Notes: generated by a model from the sequence alone, not told the origin. A DNA stretch of 64,000 nt from an uncultured Selenomonadaceae bacterium (GCA_902778455.1 CACYXR010000003.1:41778-105777); one strand, 5' to 3'. Positions 16,753 to 25,763 are shown, counted from the stretch's first letter. Translations and numbers: made by a program.

Positions 16753-17694
16753 TTATTTCAGCACTTCTCCCAATGCTTCCAGTACGTCCTTTTTCGCCTC
16801 AGCCAGCGGCTTTTTCACCGGGAATCCTGCCGCGCGGATATGGCCGCCGCCGCCGAATTTCATCGCGACCTTGCTGACGTCGAGCCCCTTCGAGCGGACG
16901 CTGACGCGGCAGAAGTTATCGTCCATGCACTTGATCAGCACCGCGATCTCGACGCCCTCGATCACGCGCACGAAATCGATAAAGCCTTCCGTCGTTTCCA
17001 GGGACGTGGCCAGCTCTTTGTCAAGGTAAAGCCCCGCGACGCGCCCGTCATAAGAAAGCTCCATGGTCTGGAGCGCCGCGGCCTGCCCGCGCACAATAGA
17101 TTCCGGCTTTTCCTCCAACGATTCCGAAACCTGCTCGGGATGAACACCCGCCTCCAGCAGCCGCGCCGCCGCGCGCAGGGTGTCCGGCCTCGTATTCGAG
17201 AACTTAAAGAATCCCGTATCTGTCGCCAAACCCGTATAGAGCGGCGTCGCGATTTCCGGCGTAAAGTCCCCGCCCAGATAGTCGATAATCTCGAAGATCA
17301 TTTCCGAGGCCGCCGCACGCTTGTCATTGTAAAGGAAATCGGCTTTCCCGTCATTCGAGATATGGTGGTCGATGTTCAGCACCGGAAGCCCTTCCGCCGC
17401 TTTCGCGACTTCGCCGATGCGGTCGAGGCTCGTGTCGAGGATCACCAGCAGCTCGGCGTCGGCTTTTTTCCCATCCTCCGGCCGCGCAATCTTGTCATAG
17501 CCCGGCAGGAACGAAAGATTTTTCGGCAGCTTGTCGTCGATCATGACGGTCACGGTTTTCCCCCTGCCACGCAAAAACGCAGAGAGCCCCAGCACCGAGC
17601 CGACAGCGTCTCCGTCGGGATTGACGTGGGCCGTGATCAGGAGTTTTTTCGCCGCCATCAGCTTTTCGGCGGCCTGCTCCATCGTGATATTCAT
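16753..17694 (-). CDS. nrnA: Bifunctional oligoribonuclease / pAp phosphatase
   Basis: This 313-residue DHH-DHHA1 phosphoesterase degrades nanoRNAs and converts pAp to AMP. The DHH domain shows AHVNPDGDAVGS, LVILDTS and NIDHHISN with the metal ligands. The DHHA1 domain ends KFGGGGHIRAAGF, the substrate-binding GGGH motif. The ATG overlaps the rbfA stop by 4 nt. A longer open frame extends through rbfA out of frame and is not coding. Confidence 0.93.
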   Translation of the reverse strand: MNITMEQAAEKLMAAKKLLITAHVNPDGDAVGSVLGLSAFLRGRGKTVTVMIDDKLPKNLSFLPGYDKIARPEDGKKADAELLVILDTSLDRIGEVAKAAEGLPVLNIDHHISNDGKADFLYNDKRAAASEMIFEIIDYLGGDFTPEIATPLYTGLATDTGFFKFSNTRPDTLRAAARLLEAGVHPEQVSESLEEKPESIVRGQAAALQTMELSYDGRVAGLYLDKELATSLETTEGFIDFVRVIEGVEIAVLIKCMDDNFCRVSVRSKGLDVSKVAMKFGGGGHIRAAGFPVKKPLAEAKKDVLEALGEVLK

Positions 17695-18065
17695 TCCGTT
17701 TCCCCGCCTTTCTTTTCCTGTTCTTCTTTCTGCACGCGCAGCAAGAGCTCCTGGATATGCGCGCTGTACGCCATCGTGTCGTCCAGCTCCAGCGAGAGCT
17801 CCGGCGTGTAGCGGAGACGCACGCGATGACCGACCTCGCGGCGGATGAATCCCAGCGAACGGTTCAGCCCGCGCAGGGAGTCCGCCATCTGCTCGTCGGT
17901 TCCCATCAGGCTCACATATACCCGAGCCGAACGCAGATCGCTGGTCACATGTACCCGCGTGACCGTCACAAAACCGACGCGGGGATCTTTGAGATCCTCC
18001 AGAATGATCTTGCTGATTTCTTGTTTCATAAGTTCCTGGACGCGTTCCATACGCAACTGTCCCAT
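17691..18065 (-). CDS. rbfA: Ribosome-binding factor A
   Basis: This 124-residue KH-like factor binds pre-30S subunits and helps mature the 16S 5' end. The sequence MERVQELMKQEISKIILEDL and DPRVGFVTVTRVHVTSDLRS match the family. The C-terminal tail is acidic/basic and disordered. It follows infB after a 270-bp gap that is largely repeat R3, and overlaps nrnA. Confidence 0.94.
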   Translation of the reverse strand: MGQLRMERVQELMKQEISKIILEDLKDPRVGFVTVTRVHVTSDLRSARVYVSLMGTDEQMADSLRGLNRSLGFIRREVGHRVRLRYTPELSLELDDTMAYSAHIQELLLRVQKEEQEKKGGETE

Positions 18066-18115
18066 AAAATTTTCCTTTCTGTTGTTTCAGCCAATAAGTA
18101 TCGCCAAAAAATAAC

Positions 18116-18260
18116 CTTGCCTTCCCCTTTGAGGGGAAGGTGTCAGGCCGCAGGTCTGACGGATGAGGTGGAAAACCGTAACGATAAACGCAGCCGCTAC
18201 GTCGAGAACACCTCATCCGTCGCGCTTCGCGCGCCACCTTCCCCTCAAGGGGAAGGCAAG
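18116..18260. repeat. Long-hairpin repeat R3 (best-formed copy)
   Basis: Terminal inverted repeats CTTGCCTTCCCCT (18116-18128) and AGGGGAAGGCAAG (18248-18260). Inside are CAGGCCGCAGGTCTGACGG, GATGAGGTG paired with CACCTCATC, and CGCGCTTCGCGCG. The whole 145 bp can fold into one long hairpin. It lies between infB and rbfA. Its centre (CGCAGCCGCTACGTCGAG) resembles the core of the B repeats. Confidence 0.88.
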
Positions 18261-18336
18261 GTTGCAGTGCCAAAAACTGCCTGCGAGGCTATGCCGCAGA
18301 AAACGGCAACGCCTCCGCAGGCAGTCTGTCAAAATA

Positions 18337-21096
18337 TCAGTTTCCCTTTTCCTCCGCCGCGGCGTTGACCTCGGCGATGGAGGTTTCTATTTCCTGCATC
18401 TCGTACACTTCGAGGATGTCGCCCTCGCGGAAATCGCGGTAATCCTTCAGCGTCAGGCCGCATTCGTAACCCGCCGCGACTTCCTTGACGTCGTCCTTGA
18501 AACGCCGCAGGGAATCCAGCTCGCCGTCGAACACGACGATGTGGTCGCGGATGATGCGGACCTTGGAATTGTTCGTGATCTTGCCTTCGAGGACATAGCA
18601 GCCTGCGACGAGAACCTTCGAGAACTTCATGACCTGACGGATCTCGACCTTGCCGCTGATGACTTCCTTGAACTTCGGCGCCAGCAGGCCGGACATAGCC
18701 GCCTTGACGTCGTTCAGCGCGTCGTAAATGACCTGATAGGTGCGGATGTCAATCTTCTCGGCGTCCGCCGCCCTGCGCGCGTTCGCATCGGGGCGCACGT
18801 TGAACGCGATAATCAGCGCGTTGGACGCCGCCGCCAGCATGACGTCGGATTCGCTGACCGCGCCAACGCCGGAATGCACGATGCTGACGCGCACTTCCTC
18901 GTTCTTGTTCAGCGCGAGGAGCGAGCCGGTCAGCGCCTCGACGGAGCCCTGCACATCGGCCTTGATGACGATGTTCAGATCCTTGATATGGCCTTCCTGG
19001 ATCTGGTGGAACAGGTCGTCGAGGGAGACCTTCTTGGACTTCATCAGCTCCGTGCGCTGCTTTTCGATGCGCTTGTCCGCGATAGCGCGAACGAGCTTCT
19101 CGTCCAGCGCAGCCAGCTCGTCGCCGGCCTCCGGCACGTCGGAAAGGCCGAGCACCTCTACCGGCATGGACGGCGGCGCTTTCTTGACGTTCTCGCCGCG
19201 GTCGTTGATCATCGCGCGGACCTTGCCGTGGGTGGTACCCGCGACGATGGAATCGCCGATGCGGAGCGTGCCGTTCTGCACCAGCACCGTTGCCACCGGG
19301 CCGCGCCCTTTGTCGAGCTGCGCCTCGATGATGACGCCGCGGGCGTCGCGGTTCGGGTTCGCCTTCAGCTCCTGCACTTCGGCGACCAGCAGGATCGTCT
19401 CCAACAGGTCGTTGATGCCGATCTCTTTTTTCGCGGAAACCGGAACCATGATGACGTCGCCGCCCCATTCCTCCGGCACCAGCTCATGCTCGGCGAGCTG
19501 CTGCTTGACGTGGTCGGGGTTCGCCCCCGGCTTGTCGATCTTGTTGATCGCCACGATGATCGGCACGTTCGCCGACTTCGCGTGGTTGATGGCCTCGATG
19601 GTCTGCGGCATCACGCCGTCGTCGGCAGCGACGACGAGGATCGCAATGTCCGTGACCTGCGCGCCGCGCGCGCGCATCGCCGTGAAGGCCTCATGCCCCG
19701 GCGTGTCGAGGAACACGATTTTCTTGCCTTGGCAATTGACCTGATAGGCGCCGATGTGCTGGGTGATGCCGCCGGCCTCGCCGCGCGCCACCGAGCTCTT
19801 TCGGATGACGTCGAGCAGCGACGTCTTGCCGTGATCGACGTGGCCCATGACCGTGACCACCGGCGGACGGAGCACGAGAGACTTCGGATCGTCCTCAATG
19901 ACGGGGATCTCCGTCAAATCGACCTCCGGCGGCAGCGCCTCGACGGTCACGCCGAATTCACTGGCGACCAGCTCCGCCGTGTCGTAATCGATTTCCTGAT
20001 TGATGGTGGCCACCGAGCCCATCATGAACAACTTCTTGATGATGTCCGCCGCCGTGCAGCTCATCTTGCTGGCGAGGTCGCGGACAGCAATTGTCTCGCC
20101 GATCTTGATATGGGTCGGGCGCGCGATCTCCATCTTCTGCGGCTGCTGGGGCTGATTCTTGTTCTTGCGGTTTTTCCTGCCCGGACGGTTCTCATTCCGA
20201 TTGAAGCCGCCGTTGTTGAAGTTGCCGCTGTTGCTGTTCCTGCGGTCGTCGCGGTTGTTCTTCCCGCCGCGCTTGCCGCCGTTGTTGAAATTGCCGTTAT
20301 CTCGGTTCCGACGGTTCCCGTCGTTCCCGCCTGCGCGCCGGTTTCCGCCGTCGCCGCCGTTGACATGGCGATTTCCGTCGTTTCCGCCGGCATGGCGATT
20401 TCCTTCATTTCCGCCGAAATTGTTCCGACGGCTTTGGTTGTTGTTTCCCGTGTTCTGCTGCGGACGGCCCGCGCCGGCACCTTGCATATGTCCGTTCCTT
20501 TCCCCCGTCGGACGATTCTCTCCGCTTGGCTGCGCGGAGCGACGTTCGTTTTGCTCTCTTGCGAGCTTTTGCGCTTCCTGCTGCTGGCGCACGCGCGCTT
20601 CTTCCTCGCGGCGCCTCGTTTCTTCCCTTTCCTGTGCGCGCCGCTTTTCTTCCTCGGCGCGCCGAGCCTCCGCTTCCCTTGCCTGCGCCTCTACGCGCTC
20701 CGCCAAGGCTTTCGCCTCCGCGGCGGCTCGTTCCTCGGCTTCCTTCGCCGCGCGGACATCCGCTGCGCGCACGATGCGCCGCACCGACCCGGGCGTAATC
20801 TCCATCGCCCTCGCCGGCGGCCTCGCACCGGGACGCTGCTGCTGTTGCTGCGGCGTTTTCTGTCTTTGCGTTTGCTGCTCCCGCACTGCTGGTTTCGCAG
20901 CAGGCTTTTCCCTCGTTTCCGGTTTTCCCGCAGGCGTCCCGCCGCCTTTATTCCCCAGCGCTTTTTCCACCAGCGCCCGCTCCTTTTCGCCGACGCTCGC
21001 AAAATGATTCTTGACCTCATGCCCGTTTTGGGTAAGGATTTTCATGATATTCTTGCTGTCCGTATTGAGTTCCTTCGCCAATTCGTAGACTCTCAT
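18337..21096 (-). CDS. infB: Translation initiation factor IF-2
   Basis: This 919-residue GTPase delivers initiator tRNA to the 30S subunit. The N-terminal IF2N helix ([20 protein letters not shown]) is followed by a long charged, Gln/Arg-rich region and a Gly/Asn-rich stretch (about residues 205-335, units such as [18 protein letters not shown]). The G domain starts near 415 with [24 protein letters not shown] and AINKIDKP; domains II-IV follow. The ATG at 21096 has GGAGGTG upstream and overlaps ylxQ by 4 nt. The low-complexity Asn/Gly block is lineage-specific and may be length-variable. Confidence 0.96.
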   Translation of the reverse strand: MRVYELAKELNTDSKNIMKILTQNGHEVKNHFASVGEKERALVEKALGNKGGGTPAGKPETREKPAAKPAVREQQTQRQKTPQQQQQRPGARPPARAMEITPGSVRRIVRAADVRAAKEAEERAAAEAKALAERVEAQAREAEARRAEEEKRRAQEREETRRREEEARVRQQQEAQKLAREQNERRSAQPSGENRPTGERNGHMQGAGAGRPQQNTGNNNQSRRNNFGGNEGNRHAGGNDGNRHVNGGDGGNRRAGGNDGNRRNRDNGNFNNGGKRGGKNNRDDRRNSNSGNFNNGGFNRNENRPGRKNRKNKNQPQQPQKMEIARPTHIKIGETIAVRDLASKMSCTAADIIKKLFMMGSVATINQEIDYDTAELVASEFGVTVEALPPEVDLTEIPVIEDDPKSLVLRPPVVTVMGHVDHGKTSLLDVIRKSSVARGEAGGITQHIGAYQVNCQGKKIVFLDTPGHEAFTAMRARGAQVTDIAILVVAADDGVMPQTIEAINHAKSANVPIIVAINKIDKPGANPDHVKQQLAEHELVPEEWGGDVIMVPVSAKKEIGINDLLETILLVAEVQELKANPNRDARGVIIEAQLDKGRGPVATVLVQNGTLRIGDSIVAGTTHGKVRAMINDRGENVKKAPPSMPVEVLGLSDVPEAGDELAALDEKLVRAIADKRIEKQRTELMKSKKVSLDDLFHQIQEGHIKDLNIVIKADVQGSVEALTGSLLALNKNEEVRVSIVHSGVGAVSESDVMLAAASNALIIAFNVRPDANARRAADAEKIDIRTYQVIYDALNDVKAAMSGLLAPKFKEVISGKVEIRQVMKFSKVLVAGCYVLEGKITNNSKVRIIRDHIVVFDGELDSLRRFKDDVKEVAAGYECGLTLKDYRDFREGDILEVYEMQEIETSIAEVNAAAEEKGN

Positions 21097-21437
21097 GGCC
21101 CCACCTCCGAATTCCTTGCCACCCATCCCGCCGTCGGCTGAAGCTTTTTTTCGAGCGCTTTCGCAAATCCCTCGTCCAGGATCGCCGCCGCCGCCCGATA
21201 CTCTTTGCCAAGGCATCGCCCCAGCGCATCTTTCGTGAGCCGCGTATACACGGGAATGTCTTTCGCCGCAGCTTCTTTCATCATCGTTTCCTTGAACCGC
21301 CCGGAAGCGTCCTCCGCAACGATCAAGGCCTTCACTGTACCGGAAGCAATCGCCTTTTGGATCGCGAATTCCCCGGATACCGTCTTGCCCGCACGCTGCG
21401 CCATGCCAAGCAAGCCCTCAATCTTTTTCTCTTCCAT
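21093..21437 (-). CDS. ylxQ: YlxQ-like L7Ae-family ribosomal protein
   Basis: This 114-residue L7Ae/L30e-fold protein is usual in the Firmicute nusA-infB operon. [20 protein letters not shown] and the later [10 protein letters not shown] and [16 protein letters not shown] fit the family, whose members bind kink-turn-like RNA. Its exact role is unknown. It overlaps infB by 4 nt. Confidence 0.86.
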   Translation of the reverse strand: MEEKKIEGLLGMAQRAGKTVSGEFAIQKAIASGTVKALIVAEDASGRFKETMMKEAAAKDIPVYTRLTKDALGRCLGKEYRAAAAILDEGFAKALEKKLQPTAGWVARNSEVGP

Positions 21438-21442
21438 CTATA

Positions 21443-21718
21443 TCAAGTCCCCGCAGGGAACATTTCCGCACGAAGCGCTTCCAATATGTCTGCGCTGACC
21501 GGCCCCTGAAACGCTTTTTCGAACCGCCGGCGCTTCACCGCCGCGTCAAAGCATTCCGGCTTGTGGCAGACATACGCGCCCCTTCCCGGCATCTTTCCCT
21601 TGAAATCCACAGAAAAGACGCCCTCGGGGCTTCGCACGATCCGCACGAGCTCCTTTTTCGGGTGCACGGTCTGGCATCCGATACAAAGTCGTTCCGGCGT
21701 TTTTTTCTGGATCGTCAT
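21443..21718 (-). CDS. ylxR: YlxR-family RNA-binding/nucleoid-associated protein
   Basis: This 91-residue DUF448 protein has the CIGCQTVHPKKELVRIVRSP opening and the GRGAYVCHKPECFDAA signature with paired cysteines. Family members have been linked to RNA binding and transcriptional regulation. Its ATG shares one base with the nusA stop (TAATG). Confidence 0.9.
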   Translation of the reverse strand: MTIQKKTPERLCIGCQTVHPKKELVRIVRSPEGVFSVDFKGKMPGRGAYVCHKPECFDAAVKRRRFEKAFQGPVSADILEALRAEMFPAGT

Positions 21719-22881
21719 TAAACCTCATCGCCTTCCACCGAGAAGGATTCCTCACCCGTAACCTCGACGACGGACATATTCTCGTCTGGTTCTTCCTCCG
21801 CCGCCTGGGATTCGCTCTTGATGTCGATCTTCCATCCCGTCAGCTTCGCCGCCAGCCGAGCATTCTGCCCTTCCTTGCCGATGGCAAGGGAAAGCTGGTT
21901 GTCAGGCACCACGACCCGCGACGCCTTTTCTTCCTCGTTGACCGCGACGGAAACGACCTTCGCCGGACTCAGCGCGTTCGCGATATAATGCGCGGGATCC
22001 TCGTTCCACTTCACGATGTCGATTTTCTCGTTGCGAAGCTCCGTCACCACCGCCTGCACGCGAAGTCCTTTGTGCCCGACGCAGGAACCCACCGGGTCGA
22101 CGTCCGCGTCCTTCGAATAGACGGCGATTTTTGAGCGCATGCCCGGCTCGCGCGCCACCGACTTGATCTCCACGATCCCATCGTATATTTCCGGAACTTC
22201 CAGTTCAAACAAACGCTTTAACAGTCCCGGATGGGTGCGCGAAACGGAAACCTGCGGGCCCTTCGAGGTGCGACGGACTTCCAGGATATACGCCTTGACG
22301 CGATCCCCGTAAGCGTACATTTCGCCTTCGATCTGCTCCGACGCCGTCAGCACCGCCTCCGTCCGTCCGAGGTCGATATACACGGTGCGGTTCTCGACGC
22401 GCTGCACGGTGCCCGTCACGATATCGCTGGAACGGCCCGAGAACTCGTCGTAAATATTACCGCGTTCCGCCTCGCGGATCCGCTGCACGACAACCTGCTT
22501 CGCCGTCTGCGCCGCGATGCGGCCGAAATTCGCCGGCGTCACCTCGATTTCCAGCACATCCCCCTCCTCGTAATCGGGGTCGATGGCCTGCGCGTCCGCC
22601 AACGCCATTTCCATTACCGGGTCCGTCAATTCCTTCACGACGGTCTTGTGCGCGTAAACATGAAACTCGCCTGTCTCACGGTCAATCTGCACATGGGCGT
22701 TCTGCTCCGAGCCGAAATTCCGGCGATACGCGGAAATCAGCGCCGCCTCGATGGCGTCGAACAAAATGTCCGGCGCAATGCCCTTCTCTTTCGCCAAATC
22801 GTCGATAGCCATCATGAATTCCTTGGCCCGATCGAACTCCTGCACTTTCTTTCTGCCTTTTCCCCTGCTTCTTTTGATCAA
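21718..22881 (-). CDS. nusA: Transcription termination/antitermination factor NusA
   Basis: This 387-residue NusA has the N-terminal RNA-polymerase-binding domain ([15 protein letters not shown]), an S1 domain, and two KH domains with [17 protein letters not shown] and [20 protein letters not shown]. It regulates pausing and termination. The TTG at 22881 is supported by GGGAGG nine bases upstream, giving a basic N-terminal extension ([12 protein letters not shown]) before the usual family start near [11 protein letters not shown]. The C-terminal tail is short and acidic, as in Firmicutes. Confidence 0.94.
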   Translation of the reverse strand: MIKRSRGKGRKKVQEFDRAKEFMMAIDDLAKEKGIAPDILFDAIEAALISAYRRNFGSEQNAHVQIDRETGEFHVYAHKTVVKELTDPVMEMALADAQAIDPDYEEGDVLEIEVTPANFGRIAAQTAKQVVVQRIREAERGNIYDEFSGRSSDIVTGTVQRVENRTVYIDLGRTEAVLTASEQIEGEMYAYGDRVKAYILEVRRTSKGPQVSVSRTHPGLLKRLFELEVPEIYDGIVEIKSVAREPGMRSKIAVYSKDADVDPVGSCVGHKGLRVQAVVTELRNEKIDIVKWNEDPAHYIANALSPAKVVSVAVNEEEKASRVVVPDNQLSLAIGKEGQNARLAAKLTGWKIDIKSESQAAEEEPDENMSVVEVTGEESFSVEGDEV

Positions 22882-22917
22882 GATCGAAATCCTCCCGTAT
22901 TTTCTCCAATGTTCCTA

Positions 22918-23370
22918 CTATATCTCTATATGCAAGCGCACCTGCGCGATTTTTCCCTTTGGGATCGGTTCGCGGCCTTCGAGGGACAATCCCTGCTCCC
23001 CAAAGCCTTCCAGTTTCCCGACGAGCAGTTTTTCTCCGTCCAGCGGTTCATAGAGGGAAACGTCCACTTCCTTGCCCCGCTCGCGTTCGAAATCGCGCGG
23101 CTTCTTCAGCACGCGGTCCAGTCCCGGCGAGGATACTTCCAATATATAAGGTTCCGGCATGACATCCTTCACGTCCAGATCCGCCTCCAGCCTCTCGCTG
23201 AGCGCCTGGCAGTCCTCAATGCCGATTCCTTCCGGCTTATCGATGAACACGCGGAGATACCAGTCCTTTTCCTTCACATACTCGACGTCGACAAGCTCAA
23301 TACCGCTTCCGTCCAAAAGCGATTCCGCCATCTGCCAGACTGTTTTTTCGACGACATTCGCCACACGCAT
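22918..23370 (-). CDS. rimP: Ribosome maturation factor RimP
   Basis: This 150-residue protein helps mature the 30S subunit. The segments GIELVDVEYVKEKDWYLRVFIDKPEGI and YILEVSSPGLDRVLKKPRDF contain the family hallmarks (EVSSPGLDR). The start follows AGAGGGGGGA. It is the first gene of the nine-gene rimP-ribF operon, preceded by a leader hairpin and a consensus promoter at the edge of a tandem repeat. Confidence 0.95.
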   Translation of the reverse strand: MRVANVVEKTVWQMAESLLDGSGIELVDVEYVKEKDWYLRVFIDKPEGIGIEDCQALSERLEADLDVKDVMPEPYILEVSSPGLDRVLKKPRDFERERGKEVDVSLYEPLDGEKLLVGKLEGFGEQGLSLEGREPIPKGKIAQVRLHIEI

Positions 23371-23412
23371 TCCCCCCTCTTGCCGATCATTTTTCCGTCA
23401 TGCACATAAGAG

Positions 23413-23440
23413 GAAAGAGTGGGCTCACACCCACTCTTTC
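23413..23440 (-). promoter_or_regulatory. Leader hairpin of the rimP operon
   Basis: GAAAGAGTGGG (23413-23423) and CCCACTCTTTC (23430-23440) form a perfect 11-bp stem with a 6-nt loop, 43 nt before rimP and 28 nt after the predicted -10. No T-run follows, so it is a leader structure, possibly a protein-binding or attenuation site; I cannot match it to a named RNA family by eye. Confidence 0.65.
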
Positions 23441-23467
23441 AGTCAACATCTTCTCATATCTTAAAGC

Positions 23468-23497
23468 ATTATAATGCCATAGTTCAGAGTTTGTCAA
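23468..23497 (-). promoter_or_regulatory. Promoter for rimP-nusA-infB operon
   Basis: On the minus strand TTGACA (23497-23492), 18-nt spacer, TATAAT (23473-23468). The -35 lies in the first unit of the tandem repeat array. Confidence 0.7.
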
Positions 23498-23715
23498 GGA
23501 CAAACTCTCCTTATCGGCATTTCCACGAGGCGGATTTTTCCGCCGAGTGATAATGCCTTAGTTCAGAGTTTGTCAAGGACAAACTCCCTTTTGCGGCATT
23601 TCCACGAGGCGAAATTTATCCGCCGAGTGATAATGCCATAGTTCAGAGTTTGTCAAGGACAAACTCTCCTCTGCGGCATTTCCACGAGGCGGATTATATC
23701 CGCCTCGTGATAATG
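23472..23715. repeat. Three tandem units of 79-80 bp with internal hairpins
   Basis: Units start with TAATGCC at 23472, 23551 and 23631, and a partial unit (TAATG) closes at 23711. Each has the dyad AGAGTTTGTC-AAG-GACAAACTC, then GGCATTTCCACGAGGCG and a second dyad GGCGGAT...TCCGCC. On the minus strand each contains TTGACA plus a -10-like position (TATAAT in the first, TATCAC in the others). The 441-bp gap from 23371 to 23811 holds only this array, the leader hairpin and a terminator; no gene is visible. Confidence 0.9.
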
Positions 23716-23754
23716 AAAGCAAACAGCCTGAACGAAAAAATCGCGCCCAAAAGC

Positions 23755-23788
23755 AAAAAAGAAACGCCCGCCGTTTTGCGAACGCTTC
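23755..23788 (-). terminator. Terminator of the LysM gene
   Basis: On the minus strand GAAGCG...CGC-AAAACG-GCG...CGTTTC is followed by TTTTTT, 24 nt after the LysM stop codon. The stem includes a wobble pair. Confidence 0.6.
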
Positions 23789-23811
23789 TTTCCGTCCTAT
23801 TCGATTCCCCG

Positions 23812-24129
23812 CTATTTTTCCGCCAGCTTCGGCAGCCGATCTTTCAGGATAGGCACGCGCAGGCTCTGCCCCGCGCGAAGCGAACCGTCCGCGGGAAGCC
23901 CGTTGACCTCGATGATCGCCTCCACCAGCTCGCCCACTTCCTCTGAACGCGCCGTATAGCGGGAGGCAATCGTCCAGACATTTTCCCTTCGCGCGACCTG
24001 AACCGTCGCAAAATCACTGCTCCGAAGATACCCGTTGCCCAAGTGGAGCGGCGAGACCATAGCCGCGGCAAGCGCAATCAACAACAACCGCGCAAAAAGC
24101 CTTCCCGTCTTTTTCTTCCTCTTTTTCAT
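23812..24129 (-). CDS. Small LysM membrane protein under SOS control (YneA-like)
   Basis: This 105-residue protein has a very basic N-terminus (MKKRKKK), one membrane segment (about residues 12-29) and a LysM-type domain (about 45-95, with VARRENVWTIASRYT and LRAGQSLRVPIL). This is the architecture of YneA, the SOS-induced division inhibitor of Firmicutes. A GAAC-N4-GTTC box overlaps its promoter. The ATG at 24129 is nine bases after GGGAG; the ATG three codons upstream abuts that site. lexA is not adjacent here, so the YneA role is inference from architecture and operator. Confidence 0.75.
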   Translation of the reverse strand: MKKRKKKTGRLFARLLLIALAAAMVSPLHLGNGYLRSSDFATVQVARRENVWTIASRYTARSEEVGELVEAIIEVNGLPADGSLRAGQSLRVPILKDRLPKLAEK

Positions 24130-24185
24130 CCCGCCCATCTCCCGTCAACGATTACAAATTTTTGTTCCGGGAATTTATGTTCCAA

Positions 24186-24228
24186 GAACTTTTGTTCTTA
24201 TATTAATACCGAAAATTCGTTTTGTCAA
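24186..24228 (-). promoter_or_regulatory. LysM gene promoter with SOS (LexA) box
   Basis: Minus strand: TTGACA (24228-24223), 17-nt spacer, TAATAT (24205-24200), then AAGAACTTTTGTTCTT (24199-24184) containing GAAC-N4-GTTC at 24197-24186. The box starts two bases after the -10, so bound LexA would block transcription start. Confidence 0.8.
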
Positions 24229-24357
24229 TGGTTTTAGAACATATTTTTTACAAAAATTCGTTTCTTTTTATTTGCTCATAAAATGTGATATAATAAAATG
24301 ATAAAAATCAGATGCAGTTCTTATCTTTTTGAAAGCATTACGCAGAGGAGAATCCGT

Positions 24358-24618
24358 ATGACCATTCACGGAGCAGTCATCATCGAACAGGGCGTGACGT
24401 TTGCCATCATCTCCGTCAAACCCCATGTCACGCAATACACGGCGCGCGCCACAGCGTTCCGGCAGGAGATTTCTTATTTCTTTCCTAATATGCCGATCAT
24501 CCTGATGTCGCAGGATTCCACCGGCGCGCCGCATTATTTCGGGCGAAAGGATATCGTGGAATTCCTGAAAACCATCCGCGTTGACCAAATCCCGTGGAAA
24601 GAATATCACGTGTATTGA
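24358..24618 (+). CDS. Conserved small hypothetical protein
   Basis: This 86-residue soluble protein begins MTIHGAVIIEQGVTFAIISV and has no recognisable domain; it is rich in hydrophobic beta-like stretches and ends near WKEYHVY. The ATG follows GAGGAG. TATAAT at 24289-24294 is a likely -10. It is divergent from the LysM gene and precedes tRNA-Arg. I do not recognise its function. Confidence 0.6.
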   Translation: MTIHGAVIIEQGVTFAIISVKPHVTQYTARATAFRQEISYFFPNMPIILMSQDSTGAPHYFGRKDIVEFLKTIRVDQIPWKEYHVY

Positions 24619-24650
24619 CTTCTTCCCCACCGCCGCAAATAAAAAAATCA

Positions 24651-24679
24651 TTGACACTCACATTTTTACGTGCTATTAT
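24651..24679 (+). promoter_or_regulatory. Promoter of tRNA-Arg
   Basis: TTGACA (24651-24656), 17-nt spacer, TATTAT (24674-24679), 28 nt before the mature tRNA 5' end. Confidence 0.75.
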
Positions 24680-24707
24680 AATATGCGTTGATTGCGCAAG
24701 CGGTCAT

Positions 24708-24785
24708 GGCCTGGTAGCTCAGCTGGATTAGAGTATTTGGCTACGAACCAAAGGGTCGGGGGTTCGAGTCCCTCCCAGGTCACCA
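24708..24785 (+). tRNA. tRNA-Arg (anticodon ACG)
   Basis: The acceptor arms GGCCTGG and CCAGGTC pair, with discriminator A and an encoded CCA. The anticodon stem-loop is TTTGG-CTACGAA-CCAAA, giving ACG, and the T-loop is TTCGAGT. A34 would be edited to inosine by TadA to read CGN codons. Confidence 0.95.
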
Positions 24786-24798
24786 TCAGTAAAATCAA

Positions 24799-24829
24799 GG
24801 CTTCGAGAATTTCTCTCGGAGCCTTTTTT
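24799..24829 (+). terminator. Terminator of tRNA-Arg
   Basis: GGCTTCGAGA pairs with TCTCGGAGCC across a short loop, followed by TTTTTT, 13 nt after the CCA end. Confidence 0.85.
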
Positions 24830-24897
24830 GCTGCAAAAACGCCCCAAAAATTCTTATGGAGTTCTTATTTAATTCACTGAAATGCAAAGAGAGATGT

Positions 24898-24932
24898 AAA
24901 AAAGGGCTTCCGAGCGTAATGCTCGGAAGCCC
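24898..24932 (-). terminator. Terminator of tRNA-Ser
   Basis: GGGCTTCCGAGC (24904-24915) and GCTCGGAAGCCC (24921-24932) form a perfect 12-bp stem. On the minus strand it is followed by six T, just past the tRNA 3' end. Confidence 0.88.
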
Positions 24933-24940
24933 TGCTTTTT

Positions 24941-25030
<90 letters not shown>

Positions 25031-25109
25031 AGTGACAGGCTATAGTATAACACAAGCGGCGAAGTGTTGCAAATGATTTTTACGCCTCGCCGCTTTTTGA
25101 TCACTATGT

Positions 25110-25763
25110 TTAATTTTTCTGCCCGATGCGGCCCGCATGGGTCACATGGTAGCCGTGGTTTTCCAGCTCCTTCAGCAGATTCCCTTCGTTCATGAAGTCG
25201 CCGCGCACGATGATATCATACTTGCCCATATCTTTTTTGCAGGTGACGAAGCTGTCGATATTGAAGCCCGCGTTTGCGAAGATGCCCGCGATGTCCTGCA
25301 CGACGCCTACCTTGTCGTCCACCTCGATAGTGATGCGGTCCTTGCCCTCGGAAAGGCCCATGATCTCGACCAGCGCGTTGAAAATATCCGTCTCGGTAAT
25401 CACGCCGACCACGGTGCCGACATCGGTAACGACCGGCACGCCGCCAATCTTGTTCATCGACATCAAAAGGGCCGCTTCCTCGATCGGCGCGTTCTCGTTG
25501 ACGGAAATAACCTTGTCGCTCATGATCTCGCGTATGGAGATTTTCGCCAAGAGTGAATTGATTTCGTAGCGGGACAACGTCGTAGCTGCCGACGGTGACA
25601 CGCGCATCAGGTCCTTGTCCGTGACGATGCCGACCAGCTTGCCGTTCTCGACGACGGGCAGGCGGCGGATCTTGTGTTCCTTCAAAAGCGCGGCGGCGGC
25701 GTCAACCTTGTCCTCCGGCTTGATAGAAATGGGGTTCCGGGTCATACGATCGCATACAAACAT
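25110..25763 (-). CDS. CBS-pair plus ACT domain protein (AcuB-like)
   Basis: This 217-residue protein has two CBS domains (about residues 1-60 with KIRRLPVVENGKLVGIVTDKDL, and 78-137 with KIGGVPVVTDVGTVVGVITETDI) and a C-terminal ACT domain (about 145-215, ITIEVDDKVGVVQDIAGIF). CBS pairs usually bind adenosine nucleotides and ACT domains bind amino acids. The layout matches AcuB-type proteins, whose role is poorly defined. It lies downstream of the liv operon, separated by a gap of about 145 nt. Confidence 0.86.
   Translation of the reverse strand: MFVCDRMTRNPISIKPEDKVDAAAALLKEHKIRRLPVVENGKLVGIVTDKDLMRVSPSAATTLSRYEINSLLAKISIREIMSDKVISVNENAPIEEAALLMSMNKIGGVPVVTDVGTVVGVITETDIFNALVEIMGLSEGKDRITIEVDDKVGVVQDIAGIFANAGFNIDSFVTCKKDMGKYDIIVRGDFMNEGNLLKELENHGYHVTHAGRIGQKN

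Noticed and set aside
16753..18273. A 506-codon open frame covering nrnA and running back through rbfA
   Set aside because: Only the part from 17694 resembles a protein (NrnA); the upstream part is rbfA read in another frame and repeat R3.
18361..21141. Very long plus-strand open frames opposite infB (and others opposite pgi, gdhA, RND)
   Set aside because: They lack ribosome sites and family motifs and reflect the high third-position GC of the genes on the other strand.
23472..23715. Possible CRISPR array
   Set aside because: Units are contiguous 80-bp tandem repeats without unique spacers, and no cas genes are near.
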